Source: Brevundimonas naejangsanensis
GTDB lineage: Bacteria; Pseudomonadota; Alphaproteobacteria; Caulobacterales; Caulobacteraceae
Length of the DNA stretch: 64,000 bases
Direction: 5' to 3'
NCBI RefSeq assembly: GCF_000635915.2
Contig: NZ_CP015614.1
Span: 913,501 to 977,500, forward strand
Both the position numbers and the translations under genes were made by a program. Position 1 is the stretch's first letter, and every line of letters begins with the position of its first letter. Below the pieces are notes generated by a model that was not told the DNA's origin, did no database searches, and saw only the letters and a list, made by a program, of their open reading frames with translations. Shown here piece after piece: positions 10,528-19,456 of the stretch.

Positions 10528-10949
10528 CAGCGGACCCTTCGGCCCTCAGTATCGATGACGACCTCGCCGTCCTCCTTGGTGAAGGGCTTAAGCCCCTCGG
10601 CCGGCAGAAGGTTGAGGACCGCCTCCGACGGTCGGCACAATCGCACCCCCAGCGGCGAGACGACGATCGGGCGGTTCAGCAGGATCGGATGGGCCTCGAT
10701 GGCGTCCAGAAGCTGGTCATCCGTCAGGGCGGGATCGCCGAGGCCCAGTTCGGCGAAGGGCGTGCCCTTCTCGCGCAGAAGGCTGCGCAGCGGAACGCCC
10801 ATGCGCCTGACCAGCTCCGTGATCATGGCGCGGCTGGGCGGCGTCTTCAGATACTCGATGACGTGGGGCTCGATCCCGGCGTGACGGATCAGGGCGAGGG
10901 CGTTGCGCGACGTTCCGCAGGCGGGGTTGTGATAGATGACGACGTCCAT
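10527..10949 (-). CDS. arsC: Arsenate reductase, glutaredoxin type
   Basis: This 140-residue ArsC of the glutaredoxin-dependent family has catalytic Cys11 in [10 protein letters not shown] and downstream substrate-binding residues around [17 protein letters not shown]. It reduces As(V) to As(III) with glutathione/glutaredoxin, feeding the ACR3 pump. It starts 7 bp after the arsR stop and overlaps acr3 at its own stop. Confidence 0.96.
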   Translation of the reverse strand: MDVVIYHNPACGTSRNALALIRHAGIEPHVIEYLKTPPSRAMITELVRRMGVPLRSLLREKGTPFAELGLGDPALTDDQLLDAIEAHPILLNRPIVVSPLGVRLCRPSEAVLNLLPAEGLKPFTKEDGEVVIDTEGRRVR

Positions 10950-10956
10950 GAGGTCC

Positions 10957-11292
10957 TCAGGCGCGGCAGGGCGCGAGTTCGGCCAGAAGCGGCTCGCACA
11001 GGTCGGCGCGGCCCTGGCAGCAGTCCTTGAGCAGGAACAGGACCAGCGCCTGAAGACGGCTCAGATCGGCGCGGTAGATGATCGAGCGGCTGCGACGCTC
11101 CGAGCTGATCAGGCCCGCGCGGGACAGAACCCCAAGGTGCGCCGACATGGTGTTGGCGGGCACTGCCAGTGCGTCCGCGATCTCTCCGGCAGGCAGGCCA
11201 GCGGGTTCATGCCGGACCAGCAGGCGGAAGGTCTCCAGCCGCGTGGGCTGGGCCAGGGCGGCGAGGGCGAGAATGGCGGCTTCTGATTCCAT
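10957..11292 (-). CDS. arsR: ArsR-family metalloregulatory repressor
   Basis: This 111-residue winged-helix repressor contains the DNA-recognition segment PANTMSAHLGVLSRAGLIS. A C-terminal cysteine group, KDCCQGRADLCEP, probably binds As(III), an arrangement unlike the α3 ELCVCDL site of E. coli ArsR. It heads the ars operon. The start codon ATG 11292 lies inside an inverted-repeat operator, so ArsR probably represses itself and the whole operon until As(III) binds. No good Shine-Dalgarno sequence precedes this ATG, so the mRNA may be nearly leaderless. Confidence 0.92.
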   Translation of the reverse strand: MESEAAILALAALAQPTRLETFRLLVRHEPAGLPAGEIADALAVPANTMSAHLGVLSRAGLISSERRSRSIIYRADLSRLQALVLFLLKDCCQGRADLCEPLLAELAPCRA

Positions 11293-11313
11293 GATTCCAA
11301 GATAATGGAATCA
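11284..11313 (-). promoter_or_regulatory. ars operator, palindrome over arsR start
   Basis: TGATTCCA (11292-11299) and TGGAATCA (11306-11313) form a perfect 8-bp inverted repeat with a 6-bp spacer, the size of an ArsR site. A third half-site, TGATTCCA, follows at 11284-11291 within the first arsR codons. Confidence 0.75.
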
Positions 11314-11512
11314 ATAACGGAGTCAAAGGCCAACTAGCGCTCATGAATGTCGGCTTTGCGCGCGGATAAGAAAGGCCGCTTCTGGCGCTGTAGGGACCTT
11401 CGGCCTTCATCATCAATAAACGATGAGGCCCGAGGATCCGCAGCAGGGCAATTCGCTGAGCCTGACGAGGTGCCTTCGACACCCACCGGCCGCTATGACA
11501 AGGGTCTGGTTG

Positions 11513-12196
11513 TCAACGCGCCGGATCTGGCGCAGGTGGCCTGCCGGCTGGACGAGGAGGCGGACTTTTCGGACTGGGCTGAGGGGTCTCGGCGGTGCCC
11601 CGTCTCGCACGGGGCGCGGGGGGGACCTCGACCAGGCAGGCGAGGGCGGCCTGGATCTCCGGCTCCAGCTCCTTCAACGGGCGGTCGGTGGCCAGCCCGA
11701 TGAACAGGGCGCCGTCGATCAGGGCGCTTATGCTGACTGCCGTCTGGCGCGGGCTCATCTTCAGGCGGATCTCCCCCCTGTGCGCCAGATGGGCGAGCCT
11801 TTCGGCGAGCAGGTCGAGGTTGCGTTCCAGAATGGGCCGGTGGAGGTCGTGCAGGGGGCCCGGGCGTACGCTCTCGGCGTGCATGTGCAGCCGGATGCGG
11901 GCGACGGTGGCGATGTCGAAGCCTAGCTGGCTCCTCAAGGAGGAGGCGACCTTGAGGAACTCCGGCCAGCTGTCCGGCAGGGTGGCCTCGGTCATGCTGC
12001 CGTAGCGCAGGGCTTCGGCGACCATCTCGTCCTTGTTGGAGAAGTGGACGTAGAGCGCTCCGGCGCTCAGTCCGGCGCGGCGGCGGATGTCGGCGATGGA
12101 GGTCCGCTCGACGCCCCGCTCGGCGATGCACTCGAACACCGCGCGCAGGATCCGCTCGCGCTGGGCGGCCATGTGCTCGGCGTTGCGTCTGGGCAT
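11513..12196 (-). CDS. TetR-family transcriptional regulator
   Basis: This 227-residue TetR repressor has the N-terminal helix-turn-helix ERTSIADIRRRAGLSAGALY followed by VHFSNKDEMVAEAL. The ligand domain covers about residues 60-190. The last ~35 residues are Pro/Arg-rich and may be disordered or result from a late frameshift. It is divergent from the TonB receptor/peptidase operon across a 110-bp spacer, so it most likely controls that operon and itself. The inducer is presumably a transported peptide or breakdown product, which is inference. Confidence 0.9.
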   Translation of the reverse strand: MPRRNAEHMAAQRERILRAVFECIAERGVERTSIADIRRRAGLSAGALYVHFSNKDEMVAEALRYGSMTEATLPDSWPEFLKVASSLRSQLGFDIATVARIRLHMHAESVRPGPLHDLHRPILERNLDLLAERLAHLAHRGEIRLKMSPRQTAVSISALIDGALFIGLATDRPLKELEPEIQAALACLVEVPPAPRARRGTAETPQPSPKSPPPRPAGRPPAPDPAR

Positions 12197-12251
12197 GGGG
12201 ACTCCGTCTGAACCCTGTTCGTCACGGATGGGCGGCCCCGGGTCAAGACCC

Positions 12252-12300
12252 TTGACAGCTCCTCAATAATGAATGAACGTCCGTTTTGTGACAAGGGAGG
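12252..12300 (+). promoter_or_regulatory. Promoter/operator region of peptide operon
   Basis: A consensus -35 hexamer TTGACA lies at 12252-12257. AACG-TC-CGTT at 12276-12285 is a short inverted repeat suitable as a TetR half-site pair. The Shine-Dalgarno AGGGAGG sits just before the ATG at 12307. No clear -10 box at 17 bp was found. Confidence 0.4.
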
Positions 12301-12306
12301 GACGTC

Positions 12307-14487
12307 ATGAACTCGCGGACCTGGATGCTGGCCGGATCGGCTGTGGCGCTCGTTCTGGTTCCGGCGGCCCACGCCCAGGAGGCCCCCGCACAGGCGCATC
12401 GGATCGAGGACGTGATCGTCACCGCCGCCAAGCGCGAGGAGCGGGCGCTGGAGGCGCCCCAAGCCATCACCGCGCTCGGGGCTGAGGACCTGTCCCGGCT
12501 TGACGCCACCCAGTTCCGGGACTTCGCCGCCATGGTGCCCGCGCTCAGCTTTACCTCCGCCGGGGTCGGCCAGTCGCAGGTGTCGCTGCGCGGGGTGACC
12601 GCCGGCATCGACATCGGCCCGACCGTCGGGATCTACGTCGACGAGGTCCCCTATGGATCGAGCACCGCCTTCTCCAACGCCTCCTCCCTGGCCCTGGACG
12701 TCGGGTTGTTCGACGTCTCCCGCGTCGAGGTGCTGCGCGGGCCCCAGGGGACCCTTTATGGGGCTGGCGCCATGGGCGGCGTGCTCAAATATGTGACGCG
12801 GGCTCCCAGCCTCGCCGGGGACGACTATGCGCTGAGGGCGGGCGTGTCGGCGACCAGCGAAGGCGGCGTCAACGCCAACGCCGCGGCCTCGGGCAATGTG
12901 GTGTTGGCGGACCAGGCGGCGCTTCGCGGCTCCGCCTTCTATGCGCGCGACGCCGGCTTCATCGACAACCTCGCCGTGGACCGCGAGGATGTGGACCAGT
13001 CCACCGTCTACGGCGGCCGGCTCGACCTCCTGTTCCGGCCCAGCGATGACCTCGACCTCCGGCTGACCGCCTTCGCCCAGGAGATCTCGCGCGACGGCGT
13101 GCCCGCGGCGGACTTCACCCTGTCGGGTCAGCCGGTCGACGGGGAGCGCGAGCAGAGGCGCATGAAGGACGAGCCCTTCGAGCAGTCCTTCCGCTTGGTC
13201 AGCGCGACCGTCGACTACGACCTGGGTTGGGGGACCCTGACCTCGGTCTCCAGCTATCAGACGGCGGAGACGAGCTTCCGCCAGGACGCCTCGGCCCTCT
13301 ATGTGCCGGTGCTCGGGGGGCTGGGGCTGGCGTTCAGCGCCGTGGCCGCCGACCAGGACCGCAGCGTCGACAAGTTCGCCCAGGAGATCCGCCTGGCCTC
13401 CGAGGGCGACGGCGTCCTGCAGTGGCTGGCGGGCGCCTACTACACTGACGAGCGCAGCCATAACGGCCAGCACGTCGTTGCCTACGACCTCGCCGGCGCC
13501 GTGTCGCCGATCAATCTGGCCACCGTCGCCATTCCCAGTCGCTACGAGGAGATCGCCGCCTTCGGCAATCTCACCTGGCGGATCAGCGACGACTTCGACG
13601 TGACCGGCGGCTTGCGCTACGCCCGCAACGACCAGAGCTTCGAGCAGATCGCCTCCGGCCTTCTGATCGGCCCGACCCCGCGGTCCGCGGCCAGCGACGA
13701 GGTGGTCACCTGGCTGGCCAACGCCCGCTACCGGCCCAACGAGCGGAGCATGGTCTATGCCCGTTTCGCCACGGGTTACCGGCCAGGTGGTCCGAACTTC
13801 GTAGTCAACGACCCGGTCACCGGCCTGCCGCTGGCCGACGCCACCTTCGCCTCCGACAGCCTGAAGAGCTACGAGCTCGGTTACAAGGCGGAGACGGCGG
13901 CGCGGGACTTCACGGTGGAGGCGGCTCTCTACCACATCGACTGGTCCGACATTCAGGTGACCACCGTGGCCGGGGGCGTGTCGGTGATCGCCAATGCCGG
14001 CGCCGCAGCCATCGACGGAGCCGAGGTGAGCGTCACCGCCCGGCCGTCGCCTCAGCTAACCCTGGGCGGCTCGCTCGCCTGGCAGGACGCGCGGCTCGAC
14101 GAGGATGCGCCCCTGCTGGGCGGCGTCGCCGGCGACCCCCTGCCCAATGTGCCTGAGGTCTCGCTGGCCCTGACTGCGGACTATGAACTCTCCGGCGAGG
14201 GCTGGCGGCCGGTCGTAGGGGTCACGGTCCGCCACGTTGGAGAGCGCGTCGCCTCGTTCGACCTCAGCGCCGGCCTGCCGCAGTACGAGCTGCCCGCCTA
14301 CACCGCCATCGACCTGCGGCTGGCGGGAACCTTCGGCTCCGTCGAGGGTCAGCTGTACGTGCGAAACCTGTTCGACGAGGCGGGCCAGCTTTCCGCCTCG
14401 ACGGTCCTGTCCGGCGCCGGCGGCCCGGCCCAGGTGACCCTGCTGCAGCCCCGCACCGTCGGCGTGAGCCTCACCACCCGCTTCTAA
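12307..14487 (+). CDS. TonB-dependent outer-membrane receptor
   Basis: This 726-residue receptor has a signal peptide ending near AAHAQEAP, a TonB box (EDVIVTAAKREER), a plug domain with VSLRGVTAGIDIGPTVGIYV and LRGPQGTLYGAGAMGGVLKY, and a C-terminal β-barrel ending in a terminal Phe (VGVSLTTRF). There is no N-terminal STN signalling domain, so it is a pure importer. It is the first gene of an operon with a D-aminopeptidase, an MFS permease and a dipeptide epimerase, so the cargo is probably a peptide or peptidoglycan-derived compound. Confidence 0.93.
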   Translation: MNSRTWMLAGSAVALVLVPAAHAQEAPAQAHRIEDVIVTAAKREERALEAPQAITALGAEDLSRLDATQFRDFAAMVPALSFTSAGVGQSQVSLRGVTAGIDIGPTVGIYVDEVPYGSSTAFSNASSLALDVGLFDVSRVEVLRGPQGTLYGAGAMGGVLKYVTRAPSLAGDDYALRAGVSATSEGGVNANAAASGNVVLADQAALRGSAFYARDAGFIDNLAVDREDVDQSTVYGGRLDLLFRPSDDLDLRLTAFAQEISRDGVPAADFTLSGQPVDGEREQRRMKDEPFEQSFRLVSATVDYDLGWGTLTSVSSYQTAETSFRQDASALYVPVLGGLGLAFSAVAADQDRSVDKFAQEIRLASEGDGVLQWLAGAYYTDERSHNGQHVVAYDLAGAVSPINLATVAIPSRYEEIAAFGNLTWRISDDFDVTGGLRYARNDQSFEQIASGLLIGPTPRSAASDEVVTWLANARYRPNERSMVYARFATGYRPGGPNFVVNDPVTGLPLADATFASDSLKSYELGYKAETAARDFTVEAALYHIDWSDIQVTTVAGGVSVIANAGAAAIDGAEVSVTARPSPQLTLGGSLAWQDARLDEDAPLLGGVAGDPLPNVPEVSLALTADYELSGEGWRPVVGVTVRHVGERVASFDLSAGLPQYELPAYTAIDLRLAGTFGSVEGQLYVRNLFDEAGQLSASTVLSGAGGPAQVTLLQPRTVGVSLTTRF

Positions 14488-14522
14488 GGCGGGTCCTCTT
14501 CCGCATTTGTACTGGAGACGCC

Positions 14523-16073
14523 GTGTCCGTCGCTGTCGCCATCGACCCCGCCGCCCTCGACCGCCTTCTCGACCCTTTCGACCGCACCGACGCGCCCGGC
14601 TTCGCCCTCGGCGTCGCCCATCGGGGCGTGCCGATCTACCGGCGAGGCGTCGGCATGGCCAGCGTGGAGCTGCCGGTGGCGCTGTCTCCCTCCATTCGCA
14701 TGAGGATCGGCTCCACCTCCAAGCATTTCTGCGTGCTCGCGGTCATGCTCCTGGCCGAGGAGAGACGGCTCTCTCTCGACGACAGCCCGCGCCGGGTGAT
14801 CCCGGAGCTGCCGACCTGGGCCGAGGCTATCACCCTGCGCCAGCTGATGTCGCACACCAGCGGCATGCGCGACAGCCTGGACCTCGTGATGCTGAGCGCC
14901 GGACCCGGGCGGCCGATCCCGCCGCGCGCCCAGCTAGAGATGCTGACTTCCATCGACAGCGTCAACTTCCCGCCCGGCGCCAGCTGGAACTACAACAACG
15001 GCGGCTATGTGCTGCTGACCGAAATCGTCGAGCGGATCACCGGCCAGAGTCTAGGCGAGGTGCTGCGCGAGCGCATCTTCGAGCCCGTGGGCATGCACGA
15101 CACCTGCCTGCGGCTGCTGGACACCGACCTTCTGCCAAACAGCGCCACCCTGCACCTTCCGCGGCCTGACGGCGGCTGGACTCGCGGCGTCTTCGGCCCG
15201 CCGGTGGCGGGGGAGGGGGGGATCGTCTCCACCGTCGACGACATGCTCCGCTGGCTCGCCCACATGTCGGCGCCGCGGGTGGGAAGCCCCGCCTCCTGGG
15301 AGGCGATGACGACACCCCGGGCCAGCCATGGCTACGGCCTCGGCCTGACGGTGTCGGACCATCGGGGGCTGCGTACGGTCCATCACGCCGGCGGGGTGGT
15401 GGGCGGCTCCAGCCAGATGTTGAAGGTCCCGGACCATGAGTTCGACCTCATCCTGATGACCAACGGCCGCAACGCCCTGGCGATGTACGACCTGGCGGAT
15501 GCGGTGATCGACGCCTGCTTCACCGGCCTTCCCACGCGGCCGCAGGACGTGGGCGGGGCGCCGGCGACCGGAGTGTTCCACTCCCGCGCCACCGGCCGGG
15601 TGCTGGGCCTGGGCGAGCGCGACGGCGACCAGGTCCTCGATATCGCCGGCATGAGCCTGCCGGCCCGGCGCGACGAAACCGGCGCGATCACCGCCCCCAT
15701 TCTGCCGACGGACCTGAAGCTGCTGCCGGTGCGTCACGAAGACAAGGTGGTCGCCCTGGAGGCGGAGGAGTTCGGCCAGACCGAGCGGCTCGAGCGGGTG
15801 AAGCCGCCGGCGGACGCACGCCTTATGGAGCGCGACTACGCCTGCCCTTCGGCGGGTCTGAGTGCCTTCGTTCGGGTCGACGGAGAGCAGCCGACCCTGA
15901 CGCTGGCGAGCCCCTGGGGATCGACAGACTACGGCCTGTCGGCGATCGGCCCAGATCTCTGGCTCGGGGCGGGCCTTTCCGCACTGCCCGTCGGGGTCAG
16001 CCTGGAGTTCGACGAGGTCGGCTTCCTGCTGACCAGCGGCCGCACCGTCCGGCTGCGGTTCGAACCCGCATGA
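14523..16073 (+). CDS. D-aminopeptidase-like serine hydrolase (S12)
   Basis: This 516-residue penicillin-binding-fold serine hydrolase carries the catalytic SxxK as S64-T-S-K67 (RIGSTSKHF), a YxN-type motif in SWNYNNGGYV, and HAG (VHHAGGVVGGS) in place of KTG. The length and the two C-terminal β-barrel-like domains after residue ~340 match the Ochrobactrum D-aminopeptidase (DAP) family. DAP releases N-terminal D-residues from peptides and amides. The start is GTG 14523. No signal peptide is evident, so it likely acts in the cytoplasm after uptake. β-lactamase or esterase activity cannot be excluded. Confidence 0.86.
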   Translation: MSVAVAIDPAALDRLLDPFDRTDAPGFALGVAHRGVPIYRRGVGMASVELPVALSPSIRMRIGSTSKHFCVLAVMLLAEERRLSLDDSPRRVIPELPTWAEAITLRQLMSHTSGMRDSLDLVMLSAGPGRPIPPRAQLEMLTSIDSVNFPPGASWNYNNGGYVLLTEIVERITGQSLGEVLRERIFEPVGMHDTCLRLLDTDLLPNSATLHLPRPDGGWTRGVFGPPVAGEGGIVSTVDDMLRWLAHMSAPRVGSPASWEAMTTPRASHGYGLGLTVSDHRGLRTVHHAGGVVGGSSQMLKVPDHEFDLILMTNGRNALAMYDLADAVIDACFTGLPTRPQDVGGAPATGVFHSRATGRVLGLGERDGDQVLDIAGMSLPARRDETGAITAPILPTDLKLLPVRHEDKVVALEAEEFGQTERLERVKPPADARLMERDYACPSAGLSAFVRVDGEQPTLTLASPWGSTDYGLSAIGPDLWLGAGLSALPVGVSLEFDEVGFLLTSGRTVRLRFEPA

Positions 16074-17362
16074 CCGGGCTCGCGGCGACTCCCACCTATC
16101 CGCCGGCGGCGGCCGCCCGGCGCGGCCTTACGGTGCTGGTCCTCCTGGCGTTCCTGACCTCGATGGACATCACCCTGACGGCGCTCCTGATCGAGCCGAT
16201 GAGGCTGGAGCTCGGCCTGAGCGACGTCCAGATCGGCCTGCTCCAGGGCACCGTCTTCGGCCTGTCCTACGGCCTAAGCTCGCTGGCCATGGGCTGGCTC
16301 ATCGACCGGCGCAACCGCGTGCGCCTCCTGCTGGCCGGGATCGTGGTCTGGGGGCTCGCCATCGCCGGCACCGGGCTGGCGGACTCCTTCGGGCCCCTGG
16401 TCGCCTGGCGCATCGCGCTGGGGGTGGTCACCGCGCTTTTGGTGCCGGCAGGGCTCTCGATCATCGCCGACCTGTTCCCGCCAGAGAGGCGATCCGTGGC
16501 CACCAGCCTGTTCGTCGGCGGCCAGGCGTGCGGCCAGGCAGCCGGCATCCTGATCGGCGGCTCCGCCTTCGACCTGCTGACGCGGCTGCCCCCGGTCCTC
16601 GCGGGCCTGACTCCCTGGCGCGCCCTCTATGTGGGGGCGGCGGCCCTCTGCCTGGTGCTGTTCCTTCTCCTGTTCGCGCTTCGCGAGCCGGACCGCCAGG
16701 AAAAGACGGCGGACGGAGGCGGCGCTGCCGGTTGGCGGGAGCTGTGGACCCATCGCCGCTTTCTGGCGCCCCTGCTGGGAGGGCTGCTGTTCGCCGTGGT
16801 CGCCGCCCAGGGCGCCCACGTCTGGCCGGCGCCTCTGCTGATGCGCAACTTCGCCCTCACCCCCGGCGCCTTCGCCGGCTGGCTGAGTGCGGTGACCCTC
16901 GCCGGCCTGATCATAGGCGCCTTGGCCGGAGGACAGCTGGCCGAACTCGGCCGGCGGCGGGGCGGTCGCGCGGCCGTGCTGCTGCCGGCGGCCGTCGCCG
17001 CCCTGTTGATCGCGCCGCTGTCGCTGTTCGCCGTCGCGACCACCGTTCAGATGTTCGCCGTCTTGATCGGACTCGCCCTGATCTGCGCCGGTCTTATTCC
17101 GACCGTCGGCGCCATCGCCCTGACCCTCAACCTGCCCAATGAGATCCGCGGCCGGGGCATCGCCGCCTATGTCCTGACCACGGCCCTGGGGACGGCGACG
17201 GCTCCCGCCGCCATCGCCCTGATCGGAGACCTGCTCGGCGGCGAGGCCATGCTCGGCCAAGCGGTGGTCGTGGTGTCGGCGCCGGCCGGCCTGCTGGGCG
17301 CCGCCTGCTTCATGCTGGCGATGCGGGGCGACCGGCGACCGGAGGCCACGGCGCGGGCATGA
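16070..17362 (+). CDS. Major facilitator superfamily transporter
   Basis: This 430-residue MFS permease has twelve predicted spans and the loop 2-3 signature near GWLIDRRNRVRLLLAG. It overlaps the peptidase stop by ATGA and the epimerase start by ATGA, so the three genes form a tight translational unit. It probably moves peptides or amino acids across the inner membrane downstream of the TonB receptor. The family alone does not show direction or substrate. Confidence 0.9.
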   Translation: MTGLAATPTYPPAAAARRGLTVLVLLAFLTSMDITLTALLIEPMRLELGLSDVQIGLLQGTVFGLSYGLSSLAMGWLIDRRNRVRLLLAGIVVWGLAIAGTGLADSFGPLVAWRIALGVVTALLVPAGLSIIADLFPPERRSVATSLFVGGQACGQAAGILIGGSAFDLLTRLPPVLAGLTPWRALYVGAAALCLVLFLLLFALREPDRQEKTADGGGAAGWRELWTHRRFLAPLLGGLLFAVVAAQGAHVWPAPLLMRNFALTPGAFAGWLSAVTLAGLIIGALAGGQLAELGRRRGGRAAVLLPAAVAALLIAPLSLFAVATTVQMFAVLIGLALICAGLIPTVGAIALTLNLPNEIRGRGIAAYVLTTALGTATAPAAIALIGDLLGGEAMLGQAVVVVSAPAGLLGAACFMLAMRGDRRPEATARA

Positions 17363-18366
17363 GGGGTCGGCGGCTGGAGGCGTGGATCGAGCCGCTCGCC
17401 TTTCGCGAACCCCTGCGCATCGCTGGCCGGACGCTTCCCGGTATCCCCGGCGTGCGGGTCAGGATCGTGGAAGGGCAAGCGGCGGGCCGCGGCGAGGCGG
17501 GGGGCGTCTTCTATCTTGGAGACGGTCCGGACGCGATGCTGGCGGCGATCGAGGAGGTGCGGGCCGAGATCGAGCGAGGCCTGGACCGGGGTCGGCTGCA
17601 GGCGCTGCTGCCCGCCGGCGGTGCCCGCAACGCGCTCGACGCGGCGCTCTGGGAGCTGGAGGCGGCGCTGGCTGGAGAGCCGGTCTGGCGCATGGCTGGC
17701 CTGCCCCAGCCGCGCCCGCTGGTCACCACCTGTACGCTAGGCGCCGATCCCCCGGACGTGCTGGCGGCGCGGCTGGCGGCGTTTCGCGAGGCGCGGGCGT
17801 TTAAGCTGAAGCTCGAGGGCGATCTGGAGGCCGACCGCGAGCGTCTGGCTCTGATCCGCAAGGCGTGGCCGGACGCCTGGCTGATGGCAGACGGAAACGA
17901 GGGATATCGTGCGGATCAGCTGGAGGCGCTCTTCAGCACGCTTGTGCGGTTCGGGGTGAGTTTGCTGGAGCAGCCGCTCCCTCGCGGGCAGGATGAGGTT
18001 CTCGCCGGATGCAATCCGCCCCTTCCAGTAGCCGCCGATGAGAGCCTCCAGGGGCTGGCAGACCTGGAGGGGCTCGTCGGGCGCTACCAGGTGGCCAACA
18101 TCAAACTCGACAAGTGCGGCGGCCTGACGGAGGGGCTGAAGATGGTCGCCGTGGCCCGACGGCTGGGGCTCCGACTGATGATCGGCAACATGGGCGGCTC
18201 CAGCCTCGCCGCCGCTCCCGCCTGGCTTCTGGCCCAGGTTTGCGACTACGTGGACCTGGACGGGCCGATCTTCCTTGCCGCGGACGTGCCGGGCGGTGCC
18301 CGGTACGAGAACGGTCTCGTCGATATGCCGGACGACTTCTGGGGAACGGGCTCCCCTCCAGACTGA
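17359..18366 (+). CDS. dgcA: Dipeptide epimerase, enolase superfamily
   Basis: This 335-residue member of the muconate-lactonizing subgroup has the general-base lysine region RAFKLKLEG and metal ligands in LMADGNEGY, LLEQPL and VAADES. The second catalytic lysine lies in NIKLDKCGG, followed by the GNMGGSSLAAAPA loop typical of L-Ala-D/L-Glu-type epimerases. It epimerises the C-terminal residue of dipeptides. Together with a D-aminopeptidase it suggests salvage of D-residue dipeptides, for example from peptidoglycan. The dgcA symbol is by family. Dipeptide specificity is not readable from sequence. Confidence 0.86.
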   Translation: MRGRRLEAWIEPLAFREPLRIAGRTLPGIPGVRVRIVEGQAAGRGEAGGVFYLGDGPDAMLAAIEEVRAEIERGLDRGRLQALLPAGGARNALDAALWELEAALAGEPVWRMAGLPQPRPLVTTCTLGADPPDVLAARLAAFREARAFKLKLEGDLEADRERLALIRKAWPDAWLMADGNEGYRADQLEALFSTLVRFGVSLLEQPLPRGQDEVLAGCNPPLPVAADESLQGLADLEGLVGRYQVANIKLDKCGGLTEGLKMVAVARRLGLRLMIGNMGGSSLAAAPAWLLAQVCDYVDLDGPIFLAADVPGGARYENGLVDMPDDFWGTGSPPD

Positions 18367-18694
18367 CTGCTTCTCGCGCCAGGCTGCGTGGGCAGAAGCC
18401 CAGTGGTCTTGGATTCCGCTTCGCTGCTCGAGCGAAGGTCGTCTCTTCGGCAAGGTGAGAATGTCCGGTTCTGGCGCGTAGCGGCTATCAAGAGCGTAGA
18501 ATGAATCAGACGGTGGGGCGATTTTAATGGAGGTTTGCCAGGCGCCAGATGATGCCTTGGAGATGTCAGAGCAGATCGACCTGTGACGTCATGCCGGGCT
18601 CGCAAGCGGGCCCGGTAAACGTGGCCTAAGGGTGGGAAGCGGGCACAGGAACTGACTGTTGCCCCTTTTGTTACGGGGAGGGAGGATATGTCTG
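18367..18694 (+). other. Intergenic with dispersed-repeat copy
   Basis: No gene is seen. The segment around 18459-18486 (AATGTCCGGTTCTGGCGCG) resembles short motifs in other gaps of this window. A Shine-Dalgarno GGGAGG precedes the DUF2243 gene. Confidence 0.4.
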
Positions 18695-19456
18695 ATGTTC
18701 AAGACCCCCTGGATTCGTTGGGCGACCGTTGTGGGCTTCGCGCTCGGCGGGTTTTTCGACGGCATCTTGCTCCATCAGATACTCCAGTGGCATCACCTCC
18801 TCAGTCTGGTTCCGGAAGTCTCCAGCCTCCGCTTCCAAGTGCTCTGGGACGGCTATTTCCACGCGCTCATGTATATAATCGCTGCCGCGGGCCTCTGGGG
18901 GCTTTGGCGGGCGCGGGATCAGGTGATAGGGCGATGGGGGCTTCAAACCCTCGGAGCGATTCTGATCGGTTTTGGCATCTGGCACGCTATCGACAGCGTG
19001 CTCTCTCATTGGGTGCTCGGCATACACCGGATCAAATTGGACAGCCCCAACCCACTGGTATGGGATCTGATCTGGTTTTTCGCCTTCGGCGTCCTGCCGC
19101 TCATCGTCGGCTTCTTGCTCATGCGGCGTGGAACAGGGGAGCCCGGCCTTCGCTCGCCAACAACGACTGTCATGCTTCTCGGCTTGCTTACGGTGGGTAT
19201 GGGTCTTTGGGCTATGCAGCAGCCGCAGGATCAACCGGAATTCACAACGGTTGTATTCCGGCCGGGGGACGGGCAGGAGGCGGCCATCAGAGCCATGTTC
19301 GCCACTGATGCTCGGTTGGTCTGGTCAGACACCGAAATGTCGGTCTTCGTCTTCAGTGTTGCTCCATCGCGCCGTTGGTCCTTTTACCAGCATGGTGCGC
19401 TGTTAGTCAGCGGCTCGGGACTGCCTGCAGGGTGCTTTGATTGGAGCCGTGCTTAG
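18695..19456 (+). CDS. DUF2243 family membrane protein
   Basis: This 253-residue inner-membrane protein has the DUF2243 signature GFFDGILLHQILQWHHLLS at the first span and WHAIDSVLSHWVLGIHRIK later, both rich in His residues on one face. There are five or so membrane spans, then a C-terminal soluble tail of ~70 residues (from QPQDQPEFTT) that is longer than the plain domain. I chose ATG 18695, with GGGAGG upstream, over the TTG at 18659. The function of the family is unknown. Conserved histidines hint at metal or haem binding, which is inference. Confidence 0.8.
   Translation: MFKTPWIRWATVVGFALGGFFDGILLHQILQWHHLLSLVPEVSSLRFQVLWDGYFHALMYIIAAAGLWGLWRARDQVIGRWGLQTLGAILIGFGIWHAIDSVLSHWVLGIHRIKLDSPNPLVWDLIWFFAFGVLPLIVGFLLMRRGTGEPGLRSPTTTVMLLGLLTVGMGLWAMQQPQDQPEFTTVVFRPGDGQEAAIRAMFATDARLVWSDTEMSVFVFSVAPSRRWSFYQHGALLVSGSGLPAGCFDWSRA

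Noticed and set aside
12067..13935. 622-codon minus-strand frame opposite the TonB receptor
   Set aside because: The product is Gly/Val/Arg-rich without domains, and the plus strand encodes a clear receptor. Long antisense frames are normal in DNA of this GC content.
16274..17260. 328-codon minus-strand frame opposite the MFS gene
   Set aside because: The sequence is Gln/Gly/Arg-rich with no motif, and the opposite strand has twelve membrane spans of an MFS permease.
18688..19308. Plus-strand frame from ATG 18688, with the better-placed Shine-Dalgarno
   Set aside because: The DUF2243 signature lies in the frame starting at 18695. The 18688 frame gives Pro/Arg-rich sequence without similarity.
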